From NCBI GenBank assembly GCA_004561545.1, contig SFVK01000011.1, positions 1 through 42,485 on the forward strand: a DNA stretch of 42,485 bases. The letters run 5' to 3'. How positions within the stretch are numbered: position 1 is the stretch's first letter; the number at the start of each line of letters is the position of its first letter. Origin of the DNA: a bacterium (GTDB taxonomy: Bacteria > Bacillota > Clostridia > Oscillospirales > Ruminococcaceae). Below the pieces are notes generated by a model. The model saw nothing but the letters and a program-made list of their open reading frames with translations, did not search any database and was not told the DNA's origin. Positions 24,125 through 31,761 of this stretch are shown here, piece by piece. A program made the translations under genes and the position numbers.

Positions 24125-24150
24125 CAGCCGGGTTTCGCCCGGCTGTTTGT
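24125..24150 (+). terminator. Intrinsic terminator before the first LytM-like gene
   Basis: Arms cagccggg (24125-24132) and cccggctg (24138-24145) with loop tttcg, then tttgtt. Confidence 0.65.
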
Positions 24151-24185
24151 TACTTATTGGGATGTTTTGAAAGGGAGGCAGCCCC

Positions 24186-25421
24186 ATGAAAAAGGTACTT
24201 CTCTGGCTTGTGATGGTCATTGTGATGCTCGCGGTGCTGCTGTGCGGCGCCGCCGGCGCCATGTACGCCATGACCGGCACCAAAAACCTGCCCGATGAGC
24301 ACCCCGCCTTTGGCGGTACCACGCTGGAACCCGTGGGATATGAGTGGCAGGTCCCCGTGCTGGGCAATGTGGTCAGCCGGATCTTCCAGCAGCCCACCAC
24401 CCTCACCGTGCAAAAGCTGGGCACCATGGACGGCGCGGTTCCCACCCTCACCCTGCCTTCCTGGGTGCAGCGCGTGTCGGTCACCCTCACCGATCCTTCC
24501 GGCGTCCCTGTGGTGCAGGGGGACGCCGAGGCCCTGGCCCAATATACCTACACCCAGAACGGCAAATATGAGCTGAACCTCACCCTTTACCGGGACGAAA
24601 CCCCCGGCAAGGCCCATGGCTGGTACAAGTATCAGGCCAACTATACCATGGACATCCGCCCCACGGCGGTGCTGAGCAGCGAGCGGGTCTCCCAGGGCAG
24701 CGTGGTGGCGGTGCTGGTGACCGGCATTCTGGACGGCAGCGAGCCGGTGCTGCAAACCGACCTGGGCGAGGTCTGGTTCCGCCCCGTCACAGGCGGCTAT
24801 ATTGGGTATCTCCCCGTCACCTATAACGCCGAGGGCGGGGCGCATACCCTCACCCTCACCTGCGGCAGCCTGACCCAGGACCTGACGCTCACCGTCCTGC
24901 AAAAAAACACCGATACCGTGGACACCGAACCCGAGGAGGACATCCCCGGCGCGGGTACCGAGTACAAAAACGCCATCTGGCCCCTGTACACCCGCGGCAG
25001 CGCCGAAAAACTGTGGCAGGGCACCTTTGCCGCGCCCACCACGGCCGCCGTAAAGGCGGGCTACGGCAGCCGGCTGCGGACAAACGGCAGCATCACCGGC
25101 CATGCCACCGGCATCAACTATTCTGCCGCCGGGGGAACGCCGGTCACGGCGCCCCAGAGCGGTACGGTGGTCTATGCGGGAACGCTGGCGCTCACCGGCG
25201 GCACGGTGGTCATCGACCACGGCTGCGGCGTCAAGAGCTATCTGTTCGGCATGGACGCCGTGACGGTGTCCAAAGACCAGAGTGTTGCCAGGGGCGATTC
25301 CCTGGGAACCGCCTCCGACGCCCATACCCTCATCTGGGAGCTGCGCATCGGCAGCAAATCGGTGGACCCCGACCAGGCCGTGACCGGCAAGAGCGGCCTG
25401 CTGTACCGGGAAGGAATGTGA
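24186..25421 (+). CDS. SpoIIQ-like membrane protein with degenerate LytM (M23) domain, copy 1
   Basis: 411 residues. An N-terminal membrane segment (about 4-30) is followed by an extracellular beta-rich region with two Ig-like-looking parts (about 45-255) and a C-terminal LytM/M23-like fold (about 295-405): VTAPQSGTVVYAG, GGTVVIDHGCGVKSYLFGM, and WELRIGSKSVDP. The zinc ligands are lost: the HxGxD motif reads HATGIN (His306, Asn311) and the HLHFE motif reads TLIWE. It is therefore probably not a peptidase. In this it resembles SpoIIQ, which bridges the forespore to SpoIIIAH across the septum. AAAGGGAGG precedes the ATG. The next gene is a paralogue. Confidence 0.75.
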   Translation: MKKVLLWLVMVIVMLAVLLCGAAGAMYAMTGTKNLPDEHPAFGGTTLEPVGYEWQVPVLGNVVSRIFQQPTTLTVQKLGTMDGAVPTLTLPSWVQRVSVTLTDPSGVPVVQGDAEALAQYTYTQNGKYELNLTLYRDETPGKAHGWYKYQANYTMDIRPTAVLSSERVSQGSVVAVLVTGILDGSEPVLQTDLGEVWFRPVTGGYIGYLPVTYNAEGGAHTLTLTCGSLTQDLTLTVLQKNTDTVDTEPEEDIPGAGTEYKNAIWPLYTRGSAEKLWQGTFAAPTTAAVKAGYGSRLRTNGSITGHATGINYSAAGGTPVTAPQSGTVVYAGTLALTGGTVVIDHGCGVKSYLFGMDAVTVSKDQSVARGDSLGTASDAHTLIWELRIGSKSVDPDQAVTGKSGLLYREGM

Positions 25422-25440
25422 GGCACATTCCTTTTTGTTC

Positions 25441-25469
25441 TTGCATGGTAATTATATCTGTTATATTAA
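25441..25469 (+). promoter_or_regulatory. Possible promoter of LytM-like copy 2
   Basis: TTGCAT (25441-25446), 17-base spacer and TATTAA (25464-25469), in a short A+T-rich spacer between the two paralogues. Confidence 0.45.
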
Positions 25470-25492
25470 GATAATTCGATGGTGGAAGAGTA

Positions 25493-27331
25493 ATGGAACA
25501 AGAGAAGGTCATTCCCAAGCAGGAACCGCAGGAGGGAAAATCCACCCCGGCGCGGCCCGCAAAAGAAAACACACGCTCCCAGGCGGAGCCGGATACCCCC
25601 GGGGACAGCGGGGCGGATTCCGGGCCGGACGCTGACCCCGGGACGCCCGAATCCCCGCAGACGCCAGAACCCGCCCTTGCGGCACAGCCGCCGGAACCCG
25701 CTGAGCCGGCCCAGCCTGCCGAACGTGCCGCGCTGCCGGAGCCCGCTGAGCCGGCCCAGCCTGCCGGGCGTGCCGCGCTGGCAGAGCCCGCAGAGTCGCT
25801 TGCCGCTGCCCCGGCGGACCCCGACGGGGAGGACACCCGCCCGCCCATGACCCCCGAGCAGCAGGCGGAGGAGGAACGCCGCCTGGCCGAGATGACCCGC
25901 ACCGTGCAGGTTTCCATTGAACAGATCATGGAAGCCGCCGGCGGTCAGGCTGCCGGCGGTTCATCCGGCGAAGCGCCCGGGCCCGCGGACGGCGCGGATT
26001 CCCCCGACACAGACCACGAAGAGCCGGACGGCGCCCCCAACGGATTTCACCGCGCCACAGTCCTGCTGCTGCGCTGGCTGCTTCTTGTTGTCGTGGTGGT
26101 GGCCGTCATCGCGGGGGCGGGGCTGGTCTGGCTCTACCGGCAGGCGACGCCCGATATGATTCCCGCTGTCACCGTCACCTTTGACGGGCAGGAGGTGCAG
26201 CCTTCCTCCTACCGCTGGCAGGTTCCGGTGGCGGGCAATCTCATCAAGCGGACCTACCGGGATACCGTCTCGTCCCGGCCCACGGTGCTGGAAACCCCGG
26301 TGGAAAGCGCCGGCGCCGACCTCACCGTGAGCCCGTCCGACCTGCGCACCCAGCTGACGGTGGAAAACGCCGCCGGCGAATCGTGCTTCACCGGGACGGT
26401 CCAGCAGTTCCACGCCTTCCACTTTGAGCAAAACGGCGACTACACCGCCCGGCTGGTGGTGTCCAACGCCCAGGGCTATGCCGAGGAGGCATCGGTCACC
26501 GGCTCCCAGACCTATGAGCTGGCCTTTACCGTCGACATCCGGCCCACCGTCCGGCTCAACACCCAGTCGGCGGCCCAGGGCGGGGTGGTGGCGCTCATCG
26601 TCAGCGGCGCTCAGAGCGGGGGCAAGCCCATCCTTACCTCCCAGCTGTCCGCCACGGATTTTTATGAAGGAACCCGGGGCTGGGTGGCCTACCTGCCCAT
26701 CCCCTGCGACGCCGAGGCAAAGGATTATCCTCTTCGGGTCCAGACCGGGGATTATACCCAGACCCTCACCCTGACGGTCCGCGCCCGGTCCGGTGCCTAT
26801 CGGGACTATACCTCCAAATCCCAGCTGACCAAGCCCTATGTGGGGCCGGACAATACCCCCCGGGAGGTCGCGGACCTGCTGGATGTGGCCGGGTCCACGC
26901 TTTACTGGACCGAGACCGGCTTTTCCTCCCCCTTCACCAGGAGCATGGACATCACCCTGCCCTACGGCACCACGGAATATCTCAACCGCACCCGGGAGGA
27001 GCGGGCCAAAGGCACCGGCACCGGCCGCACCAGCGTCAACGCGGTGCTCAGCGGCAGCTGTGAGCTGGTGGCCCCCGCCGCAGGTAAGGTTCTGCTGGCC
27101 CGGGAGCTGGACGGCGTGGGCAACACGCTGGTCATTGAGCACGGCGCCGGTGTCAAAACCATCTTCTATGGGCTCAAGAGCCTGGATGTGGAGGAGGGCG
27201 ACCTGCTGCGCCGCGGTCAGAACATCGGCATGACCGCCAAATCCACCGTGGTGGAGGTCCGCATCGGCCAGACCCCGGTGGAACCGCTCTCCATCCTGCG
27301 CGGCCAGTGTGACGCGCTCAAAAATTATTGA
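25493..27331 (+). CDS. SpoIIQ-like membrane protein with degenerate LytM (M23) domain, copy 2
   Basis: 612 residues. A long Pro/Ala/Glu-rich cytoplasmic N-terminus (about 1-185, with two 15-residue repeats) precedes one membrane segment (about 190-213), then an extracellular region that parallels copy 1: a stretch ending WQVPVAGN(L)I(K)R here matches WQVPVLGNVVSR there, and both have YEL/YTM-FTVDIRPT-type strands. The C-terminal LytM-like domain (about 515-605) reads LVAPAAGKVLLAR, NTLVIEHGAGVKTIFYGLK and VVEVRIGQTPVEP. No HxGxD or HxH motif remains, so zinc binding is lost. The ribosome site (GGAAGAG) is close to the ATG. Terminated by a strong hairpin, after which dpaA begins. Confidence 0.75.
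   Translation: MEQEKVIPKQEPQEGKSTPARPAKENTRSQAEPDTPGDSGADSGPDADPGTPESPQTPEPALAAQPPEPAEPAQPAERAALPEPAEPAQPAGRAALAEPAESLAAAPADPDGEDTRPPMTPEQQAEEERRLAEMTRTVQVSIEQIMEAAGGQAAGGSSGEAPGPADGADSPDTDHEEPDGAPNGFHRATVLLLRWLLLVVVVVAVIAGAGLVWLYRQATPDMIPAVTVTFDGQEVQPSSYRWQVPVAGNLIKRTYRDTVSSRPTVLETPVESAGADLTVSPSDLRTQLTVENAAGESCFTGTVQQFHAFHFEQNGDYTARLVVSNAQGYAEEASVTGSQTYELAFTVDIRPTVRLNTQSAAQGGVVALIVSGAQSGGKPILTSQLSATDFYEGTRGWVAYLPIPCDAEAKDYPLRVQTGDYTQTLTLTVRARSGAYRDYTSKSQLTKPYVGPDNTPREVADLLDVAGSTLYWTETGFSSPFTRSMDITLPYGTTEYLNRTREERAKGTGTGRTSVNAVLSGSCELVAPAAGKVLLARELDGVGNTLVIEHGAGVKTIFYGLKSLDVEEGDLLRRGQNIGMTAKSTVVEVRIGQTPVEPLSILRGQCDALKNY
25691..25780 (+). repeat. Two tandem 45-base in-frame repeats
   Basis: Units 25691-25735 and 25736-25780 differ at few bases and encode PEPAEPAQPAERAAL and PEPAEPAQPAGRAAL, followed by a partial third unit. 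They lie in the disordered cytoplasmic tail of LytM-like copy 2 and may vary in number between strains. Confidence 0.75.
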
Positions 27332-27345
27332 TTTCCCCCCGCATC

Positions 27346-27387
27346 GCGGCGCCGCGCACAGCAAAACGTGCGCGGCGCCGCTTTGTT
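27346..27387 (+). terminator. Terminator between LytM-like copy 2 and dpaA
   Basis: Fourteen-base arms gcggcgccgcgcac (27346-27359) and gtgcgcggcgccgc (27368-27381), then tttgtt. It rules out the long upstream start for dpaA. Confidence 0.8.
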
Positions 27388-27391
27388 CTGT

Positions 27392-27420
27392 CACCCCTCC
27401 CGCCCGGCCGGCATAGCATG
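27392..27420 (+). promoter_or_regulatory. Sigma-K-like promoter of dpaA-dpaB
   Basis: CACC (27392-27395), 16-base spacer and CATAGCATG (27412-27420) match the mother-cell sigma-K pattern mACm-N16-CATAnnnTA with one mismatch. Sigma-K control of the dipicolinate synthase operon is established in Bacillus subtilis. Confidence 0.5.
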
Positions 27421-27444
27421 GAACAAAGGCCGGGGGTGAGGCAA

Positions 27445-28239
27445 ATGGAGAAAATCTTCTGCGTGGTGGGGCGGGATGCCCGCCAGCTGGCTGCGGCGCA
27501 GGCGCTGCGGCGGGAAGGCTATACCGTATTGGGCGCCGAGGGCGCGGGCCGGGCGGACTATATTCTGCTGCCCATGCCGCTGGAGGCCGAGGCTGCCGAT
27601 CTGGCCCGCATTCTGCGCGCCGCCAAACCCGGGACGCTGGCACTGGGCGGCCGGGTCAGCGAGCCGGTGCGCCAGGCGGCGGGGGCGGCCGGGGTGGAAC
27701 TGGTGGATTACTTCCTGCGCCCCGAGCTGGCCTGCCTCAACGCGGTGCCCACGGCCGAGGGATGCCTGGCGCTGCTCATGCAGCTGCGCAGCCGGACCAT
27801 CTGGGAGAGCGATTTCCTCATTCTGGGATATGGCCGCATCGGCCGGGCGGTGGCCCGGCGTCTGACGCTGCTGGGCGGCCGGGTCACGGTGGCGGCCCGA
27901 TCGGCGGAGCAGCGTGCCTGCGCCCGGGCCGCAGGCTGCCATGGGGTGCCGCTCACCGCCCTCAAGCGGGTCCTGCCGAACTTTGACGCGGTGGTCAACA
28001 CCATCCCCGCGCCGGTTCTGGGCCGGTCCCAGCTGGAGTGCCTGCCCCGGGGGGCACTGATTGTTGACCTGGCCAGCCGTCCCGGCGGCACCGACTTTGC
28101 GGCGGCCCGGGCGCTGGACCTTCACGCCGAACATGCGCTGAGCCTGCCCGCGCGCTGTGCGCCCGAGACCGCCGGGGAACTGGTGGCCCATACCGTGGTG
28201 ACGATTTTGCAGGAAAGAGAAGGGAGAACGACCCCATGA
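27445..28239 (+). CDS. dpaA: Dipicolinate synthase subunit A
   Basis: 264 residues. With subunit B it makes dipicolinic acid from dihydrodipicolinate in the mother cell late in sporulation. The N-terminal DpaA-specific part (FCVVGRDARQLAAAQALRREG) precedes a Rossmann NAD(P)-binding domain with LILGYGRIGRAVARRLTLLG and VVNTIPAPVL. The start at MEKIF is preferred: GGGGGTGAGG lies just ahead, and a terminator and a sigma-K-like promoter lie between it and earlier in-frame starts. It overlaps dpaB by four bases (ATGA). Confidence 0.92.
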   Translation: MEKIFCVVGRDARQLAAAQALRREGYTVLGAEGAGRADYILLPMPLEAEAADLARILRAAKPGTLALGGRVSEPVRQAAGAAGVELVDYFLRPELACLNAVPTAEGCLALLMQLRSRTIWESDFLILGYGRIGRAVARRLTLLGGRVTVAARSAEQRACARAAGCHGVPLTALKRVLPNFDAVVNTIPAPVLGRSQLECLPRGALIVDLASRPGGTDFAAARALDLHAEHALSLPARCAPETAGELVAHTVVTILQEREGRTTP

Positions 28240-28823
28240 GTTACTCTGCCGATTGGCCGCGCACGGTGGTGTTTGCGATGTGCGGCAGTTTTTGTACCTT
28301 TGAGACGGTGCTGCCCCAGGTGGCCCGTCTGCGCGCCCGGGGGTGGGAGGTGCTGCCCCTGATGAGCTATTCCGCCGCAACGCTGGACACCCGCTTTGGC
28401 CGCGCCGCCGACTGGAAGCGCCAGCTGGAGGATCTGACCGGCCATCAGCCCATGGAGGATCTGCGCCAGGCGGAACCGCTGGGTCCCCGGCGCATGGCCT
28501 CGGCGCTGGTGATTGCCCCCTGCACCGGCACCACACTGGCGCTGCTGGCCCAGGGGGTCAGCTCCACGCCGGTCACGCTGGCCGCCAAGAGTATGTTGCG
28601 GGGCGGGCGTCCCGTGGTGGTGGGGGTTTCCACCAACGACGGGCTTTCGGGCAGTGTGACGGCGCTGGCCGCTTTGCTCCAGCGCAAAAACTATTATTTT
28701 GTGCCCTTTGGCCAGGATGACAGTTTCAAAAAGCCCTGCAGCCTCAAGGCGGATTTCACCCAGCTTCCCGACACGCTGGAAGCCGCGCTGCGCGGGGTGC
28801 AGCTTCAACCCATCCTGCTGTAA
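28236..28823 (+). CDS. dpaB: Dipicolinate synthase subunit B
   Basis: 195 residues, the usual size. DpaB is a flavoprotein-fold subunit (related to phosphopantothenoylcysteine decarboxylase flavoproteins). It shows VVFAMCGSFCTFETVLPQV near the N-terminus, VIAPCTGTTLALLAQGVSST in the middle and KNYYFVPFGQDDSFKKPCSL near the end. Coupled to dpaA by a four-base overlap, with AAAGAGAAGGGAGA upstream. Confidence 0.95.
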   Translation: MSYSADWPRTVVFAMCGSFCTFETVLPQVARLRARGWEVLPLMSYSAATLDTRFGRAADWKRQLEDLTGHQPMEDLRQAEPLGPRRMASALVIAPCTGTTLALLAQGVSSTPVTLAAKSMLRGGRPVVVGVSTNDGLSGSVTALAALLQRKNYYFVPFGQDDSFKKPCSLKADFTQLPDTLEAALRGVQLQPILL

Positions 28824-28863
28824 GAAGGTTGTCTCTTTCTTTGACGAAATGATGAATTTTCCC

Positions 28864-28889
28864 GGTCCGGCATATAGTACTACCGGACC
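28864..28889. repeat. Inverted repeat upstream of the MurA-family gene
   Basis: Arms ggtccgg (28864-28870) and ccggacc (28883-28889) enclose a 12-base centre containing TATAGT, and agtattttt follows. It could be an operator over a -10 box or a weak terminator for dpaB. Confidence 0.45.
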
Positions 28890-28916
28890 AGTATTTTTGG
28901 GGAGGACGGTGCGGCA

Positions 28917-30203
28917 ATGGAATATATCGAGGTGACCGGCGGGCAGGTGCTCAGCGGCTGCATCCGCCCCGCGGCGGCCAAAAACAGTGTGCTGCCCCTT
29001 CTGGCGGCCACCCTGCTGTGTGGGGAACCCTGCACCCTGCTGGCCGTGCCCCGCCTTCGGGATGTGGATACCAGCCTGGCCCTGCTGAAAGCGGTGGGGG
29101 CCGACGCCAAGAGGGAAGGGGGGAACATCCTCACCCGCCCCACGGCATCCGTCACGGGCACGGTGCCGTCGGAGCTGGCCGGGGCCATGCGGGGATCGGT
29201 GTTTTATCTGGCACCGCTGCTGACCCGGGCCGGGCGGGCGGAGCTGGCGCTGCCCGGCGGCTGCCGCCTGGGACCGCGCCCCATCGACATTCACCTGGCG
29301 GGCCTCACCGCCATGGGCGCGCAGGCCGAGCTGCGGCAGGACCGGGTGATTCTGCGCTGCCACGGGGTGCTCCGTGGAACCGAGTTTGCCCTGCGCCTGC
29401 CCAGCGTGGGGGCAACCCTCACCCTGATGATGGCCGCCTGCTGTGCGGCGGGCACCACGGTGCTGCGCGGCGCCGCCTGCGAGCCGGAAATCGCCGATAC
29501 CGCCGCTTTCCTCAACGCCTGCGGGGCGCGGATCGCGGGGGCGGGCACCTCCACGCTGCGCATCCGGGGCACCGGCGGCGACCTTCTGGGCGGCTGCTGC
29601 CACACCGTGCTGCCGGACCGCATCGCGGCGTCCACCTATGCGGCGGCCACCGCCATTGCGGGGGGCCGTGTGACGGTGGAGGGCTGCCCGCCCCGGTATC
29701 TTGCGGCGTTTCTGGATTTTCTTGGCGCTGCGGGCTGTTCCGTGGTGCGGGGCAGCGGCCGATTCACCGTCAGCCGCTGCCCGGCCCGGCCGCTGAAGGG
29801 CGGGCAGGATCTGGTGGCCAGCGCCTACCCGGGCCTTGCCACCGACGCCGCGCCCCTGGCCGCTGCGGTGCTGCTGGGGGCTGACGGGCCTTCCCGCATT
29901 TATGACGGGCTGTTCCAGAACCGCTTTGCCTGCGCTGCGGGCTTTGCCGCACTGGGTGCCGGCGCACAGGCGGAGGGCCGGCTGCTGCGTCTGGCCGGCG
30001 GGGCGGAACTCCACGGCGGAACCGTGACGGCGCCCGATCTGCGGGGCGGCGCGGCGCTGGTGCTGGCGGGCCTGGGCGCAAAAGGCACGGTGCGGGTGGC
30101 CGACGCGGGCCATATCCGGCGGGGCTATGCCCACCTTGCCCAAGATCTGGCGGGCCTGGGCGCCCAGTGCCGGAGCCTGACGGAGGATGCTTCTGAGGAA
30201 TAA
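28917..30203 (+). CDS. murA: MurA-family UDP-N-acetylglucosamine 1-carboxyvinyltransferase
   Basis: 428 residues, near the family length. MurA adds enolpyruvate from PEP to UDP-GlcNAc, the first committed step of peptidoglycan synthesis. AAKNSVLPLLAA matches the KN motif; GGCRLGPRPID holds the active-site Cys116; YPGLATDAAP holds the general-base Asp; FQNRF and DLRGGAALVLAGL match C-terminal substrate motifs. The sequence is more divergent and Ala/Gly-rich than a typical MurA, so it may be a second copy (MurA2/MurZ type). GGGGAGGA precedes the ATG. It sits between dpaB and ftsZ and is followed by its own terminator. Confidence 0.88.
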   Translation: MEYIEVTGGQVLSGCIRPAAAKNSVLPLLAATLLCGEPCTLLAVPRLRDVDTSLALLKAVGADAKREGGNILTRPTASVTGTVPSELAGAMRGSVFYLAPLLTRAGRAELALPGGCRLGPRPIDIHLAGLTAMGAQAELRQDRVILRCHGVLRGTEFALRLPSVGATLTLMMAACCAAGTTVLRGAACEPEIADTAAFLNACGARIAGAGTSTLRIRGTGGDLLGGCCHTVLPDRIAASTYAAATAIAGGRVTVEGCPPRYLAAFLDFLGAAGCSVVRGSGRFTVSRCPARPLKGGQDLVASAYPGLATDAAPLAAAVLLGADGPSRIYDGLFQNRFACAAGFAALGAGAQAEGRLLRLAGGAELHGGTVTAPDLRGGAALVLAGLGAKGTVRVADAGHIRRGYAHLAQDLAGLGAQCRSLTEDASEE

Positions 30204-30226
30204 AAATATTTTGTCATATTTTCTCA

Positions 30227-30254
30227 AAAACCCTGCGGGCCCCCGCAGGGTTTT
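30227..30254 (+). terminator. Terminator of the MurA-family gene
   Basis: aaaaccctgcggg and cccgcagggtttt form a 13-base inverted repeat with T-tail. Confidence 0.8.
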
Positions 30255-30306
30255 GGTATATTCGGAGGTCATTCCATCAAATTTTTGGCTTTTTGCCGCA
30301 CGGGTA

Positions 30307-30335
30307 TTGAAATTACTCGGAAAATTTGGTATCCT
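30307..30335 (+). promoter_or_regulatory. Promoter of ftsZ
   Basis: TTGAAA (30307-30312), 17-base spacer and TATCCT (30330-30335), giving a leader of about 100 bases. Confidence 0.6.
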
Positions 30336-30443
30336 TATAAACAGTTATATGCGATATCTTAGGGCCAGTGTGTCCATTCGTTGGAAAACGGTCCGCTGTG
30401 AATTGCTATTTACAAACAATTTTGTTTCTAGGGGGATACACTT

Positions 30444-31667
30444 ATGGCGTTCGTTCTCGATGAAGAGATGCAGAATGTTACAAACATTAAGGTCATTGGC
30501 GTGGGCGGCGGCGGCGGAAACGCCGTCAACCGCATGGTGGAAGCCGGTCTCAACGGGGTTGAGTTCGTCGCCATGAACACCGACCAGCAGGCGCTGGTCA
30601 ACTCCAAGGCCACCCAGAAGGTCCAGCTTGGCGCCAAGCTGACCAAGGGCCGCGGCGCCGGTGCCGACCCCGAGGTTGGCCAGCGTGCCGCCGAGGAGAG
30701 CAAGGACGAGATCGCCAATGCCCTCAAGGGCGCCCAGATGGTCTTTATCACCGCCGGCATGGGCGGCGGCACCGGTACCGGTGCGGCTCCCGTTGTGGCC
30801 GAGACGGCCCATGACCTGGGCATCCTGACCGTCGGCATCGTCACCAAGCCCTTTGCCTTTGAGGGCAAGCGCAAGATGAGCATTGCCGAGCAGGGCATTG
30901 CCAACCTGATGATGCATGTGGACAGCCTGATCGTCATTCCCAACGAGCGTCTCAAGCTCATCAGCCAGGAAAAGATCACCCTCATGAACGCCTTTGAGGC
31001 CGCCGACAACGTGCTGCGTCAGGGCGTCGAGAGCATCTCCAGCCTCATCAATGTGCCCGCCTTCATCAATCTGGACTTCGCCGACGTGCGCTCCATCATG
31101 AAGGACGCCGGCTTTGCCCACATGGGCGTCGGCGTCGCCAAGGGCGCCGGCAAGGCCGAGAACGCCGCCAAGGCCGCCATCTCCAGCCCGCTGCTGGAGA
31201 CCAGCATCGCGGGCGCCCGCGGCGTCATCATCAACATCACCTCCAGCCCCGATATCGGCCTGGACGATGTGGAGACCGCCGCCTCCATGATCACCCAGAG
31301 CGCTCACCCCGATGCGAACATCATCTGGGGCACTGCGTTCGACGAGCGCCTGCAGGATGAGATGAGCATCACCGTTGTGGCCACCGGCTTTGAGAGCACC
31401 CCCGGTGTGGACGAGCCCATTCAGGCCGCCATGGATGCCCAGAAGGCGGCTGCCGCCGCGGCCGCGCCTGCGGCACCCAAGGCGGAAGCCCCCAAGGCAA
31501 AGCCCGCCGTGGACCCCGTGATCCCCAACCCCGTGTTCAGCAACGTTTTCAATCCCAACGTGGATACCCCCGTCTCCACCACGCCGGTCAGCCAGCCTGA
31601 GCCTGCCGAGGAAGATGACGGTGATTACTTCAACGATCTGCTCAGCATCCTGAACAAGCGTTCCTGA
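30444..31667 (+). CDS. ftsZ: Cell division protein FtsZ
   Basis: 407 residues. FtsZ is the tubulin-like GTPase that forms the division ring. NIKVIGVGGGGGNAVNRM, the tubulin signature GMGGGTGTGAAP (about 105-116) and the T7 loop NLDFADVRSIM, which completes the GTPase site of the next subunit, are present. An Ala/Pro-rich linker (about 325-385) leads to a C-terminal peptide DYFNDLLSILNKRS, which lacks the usual proline of the IPxF(L/I)R motif. AGGGGGAT precedes the ATG. ftsA is not adjacent; a DivIVA-like gene follows. Confidence 0.97.
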   Translation: MAFVLDEEMQNVTNIKVIGVGGGGGNAVNRMVEAGLNGVEFVAMNTDQQALVNSKATQKVQLGAKLTKGRGAGADPEVGQRAAEESKDEIANALKGAQMVFITAGMGGGTGTGAAPVVAETAHDLGILTVGIVTKPFAFEGKRKMSIAEQGIANLMMHVDSLIVIPNERLKLISQEKITLMNAFEAADNVLRQGVESISSLINVPAFINLDFADVRSIMKDAGFAHMGVGVAKGAGKAENAAKAAISSPLLETSIAGARGVIINITSSPDIGLDDVETAASMITQSAHPDANIIWGTAFDERLQDEMSITVVATGFESTPGVDEPIQAAMDAQKAAAAAAAPAAPKAEAPKAKPAVDPVIPNPVFSNVFNPNVDTPVSTTPVSQPEPAEEDDGDYFNDLLSILNKRS

Positions 31668-31761
31668 TGCGGGGCCAACCGAATTGCGGCCACTACCATT
31701 GGCAGGGCGGGTCCCTGCCCGGTAAGCGCTTTGCCGCGCTTGCAAGTTGAGGAGGAGCGCC

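Noticed and set aside
27328..27444. Longer N-terminus for DpaA starting at 27328
   Set aside because: That stretch contains the terminator of the preceding gene and a sigma-K-like promoter; the residues are basic and unlike DpaA.
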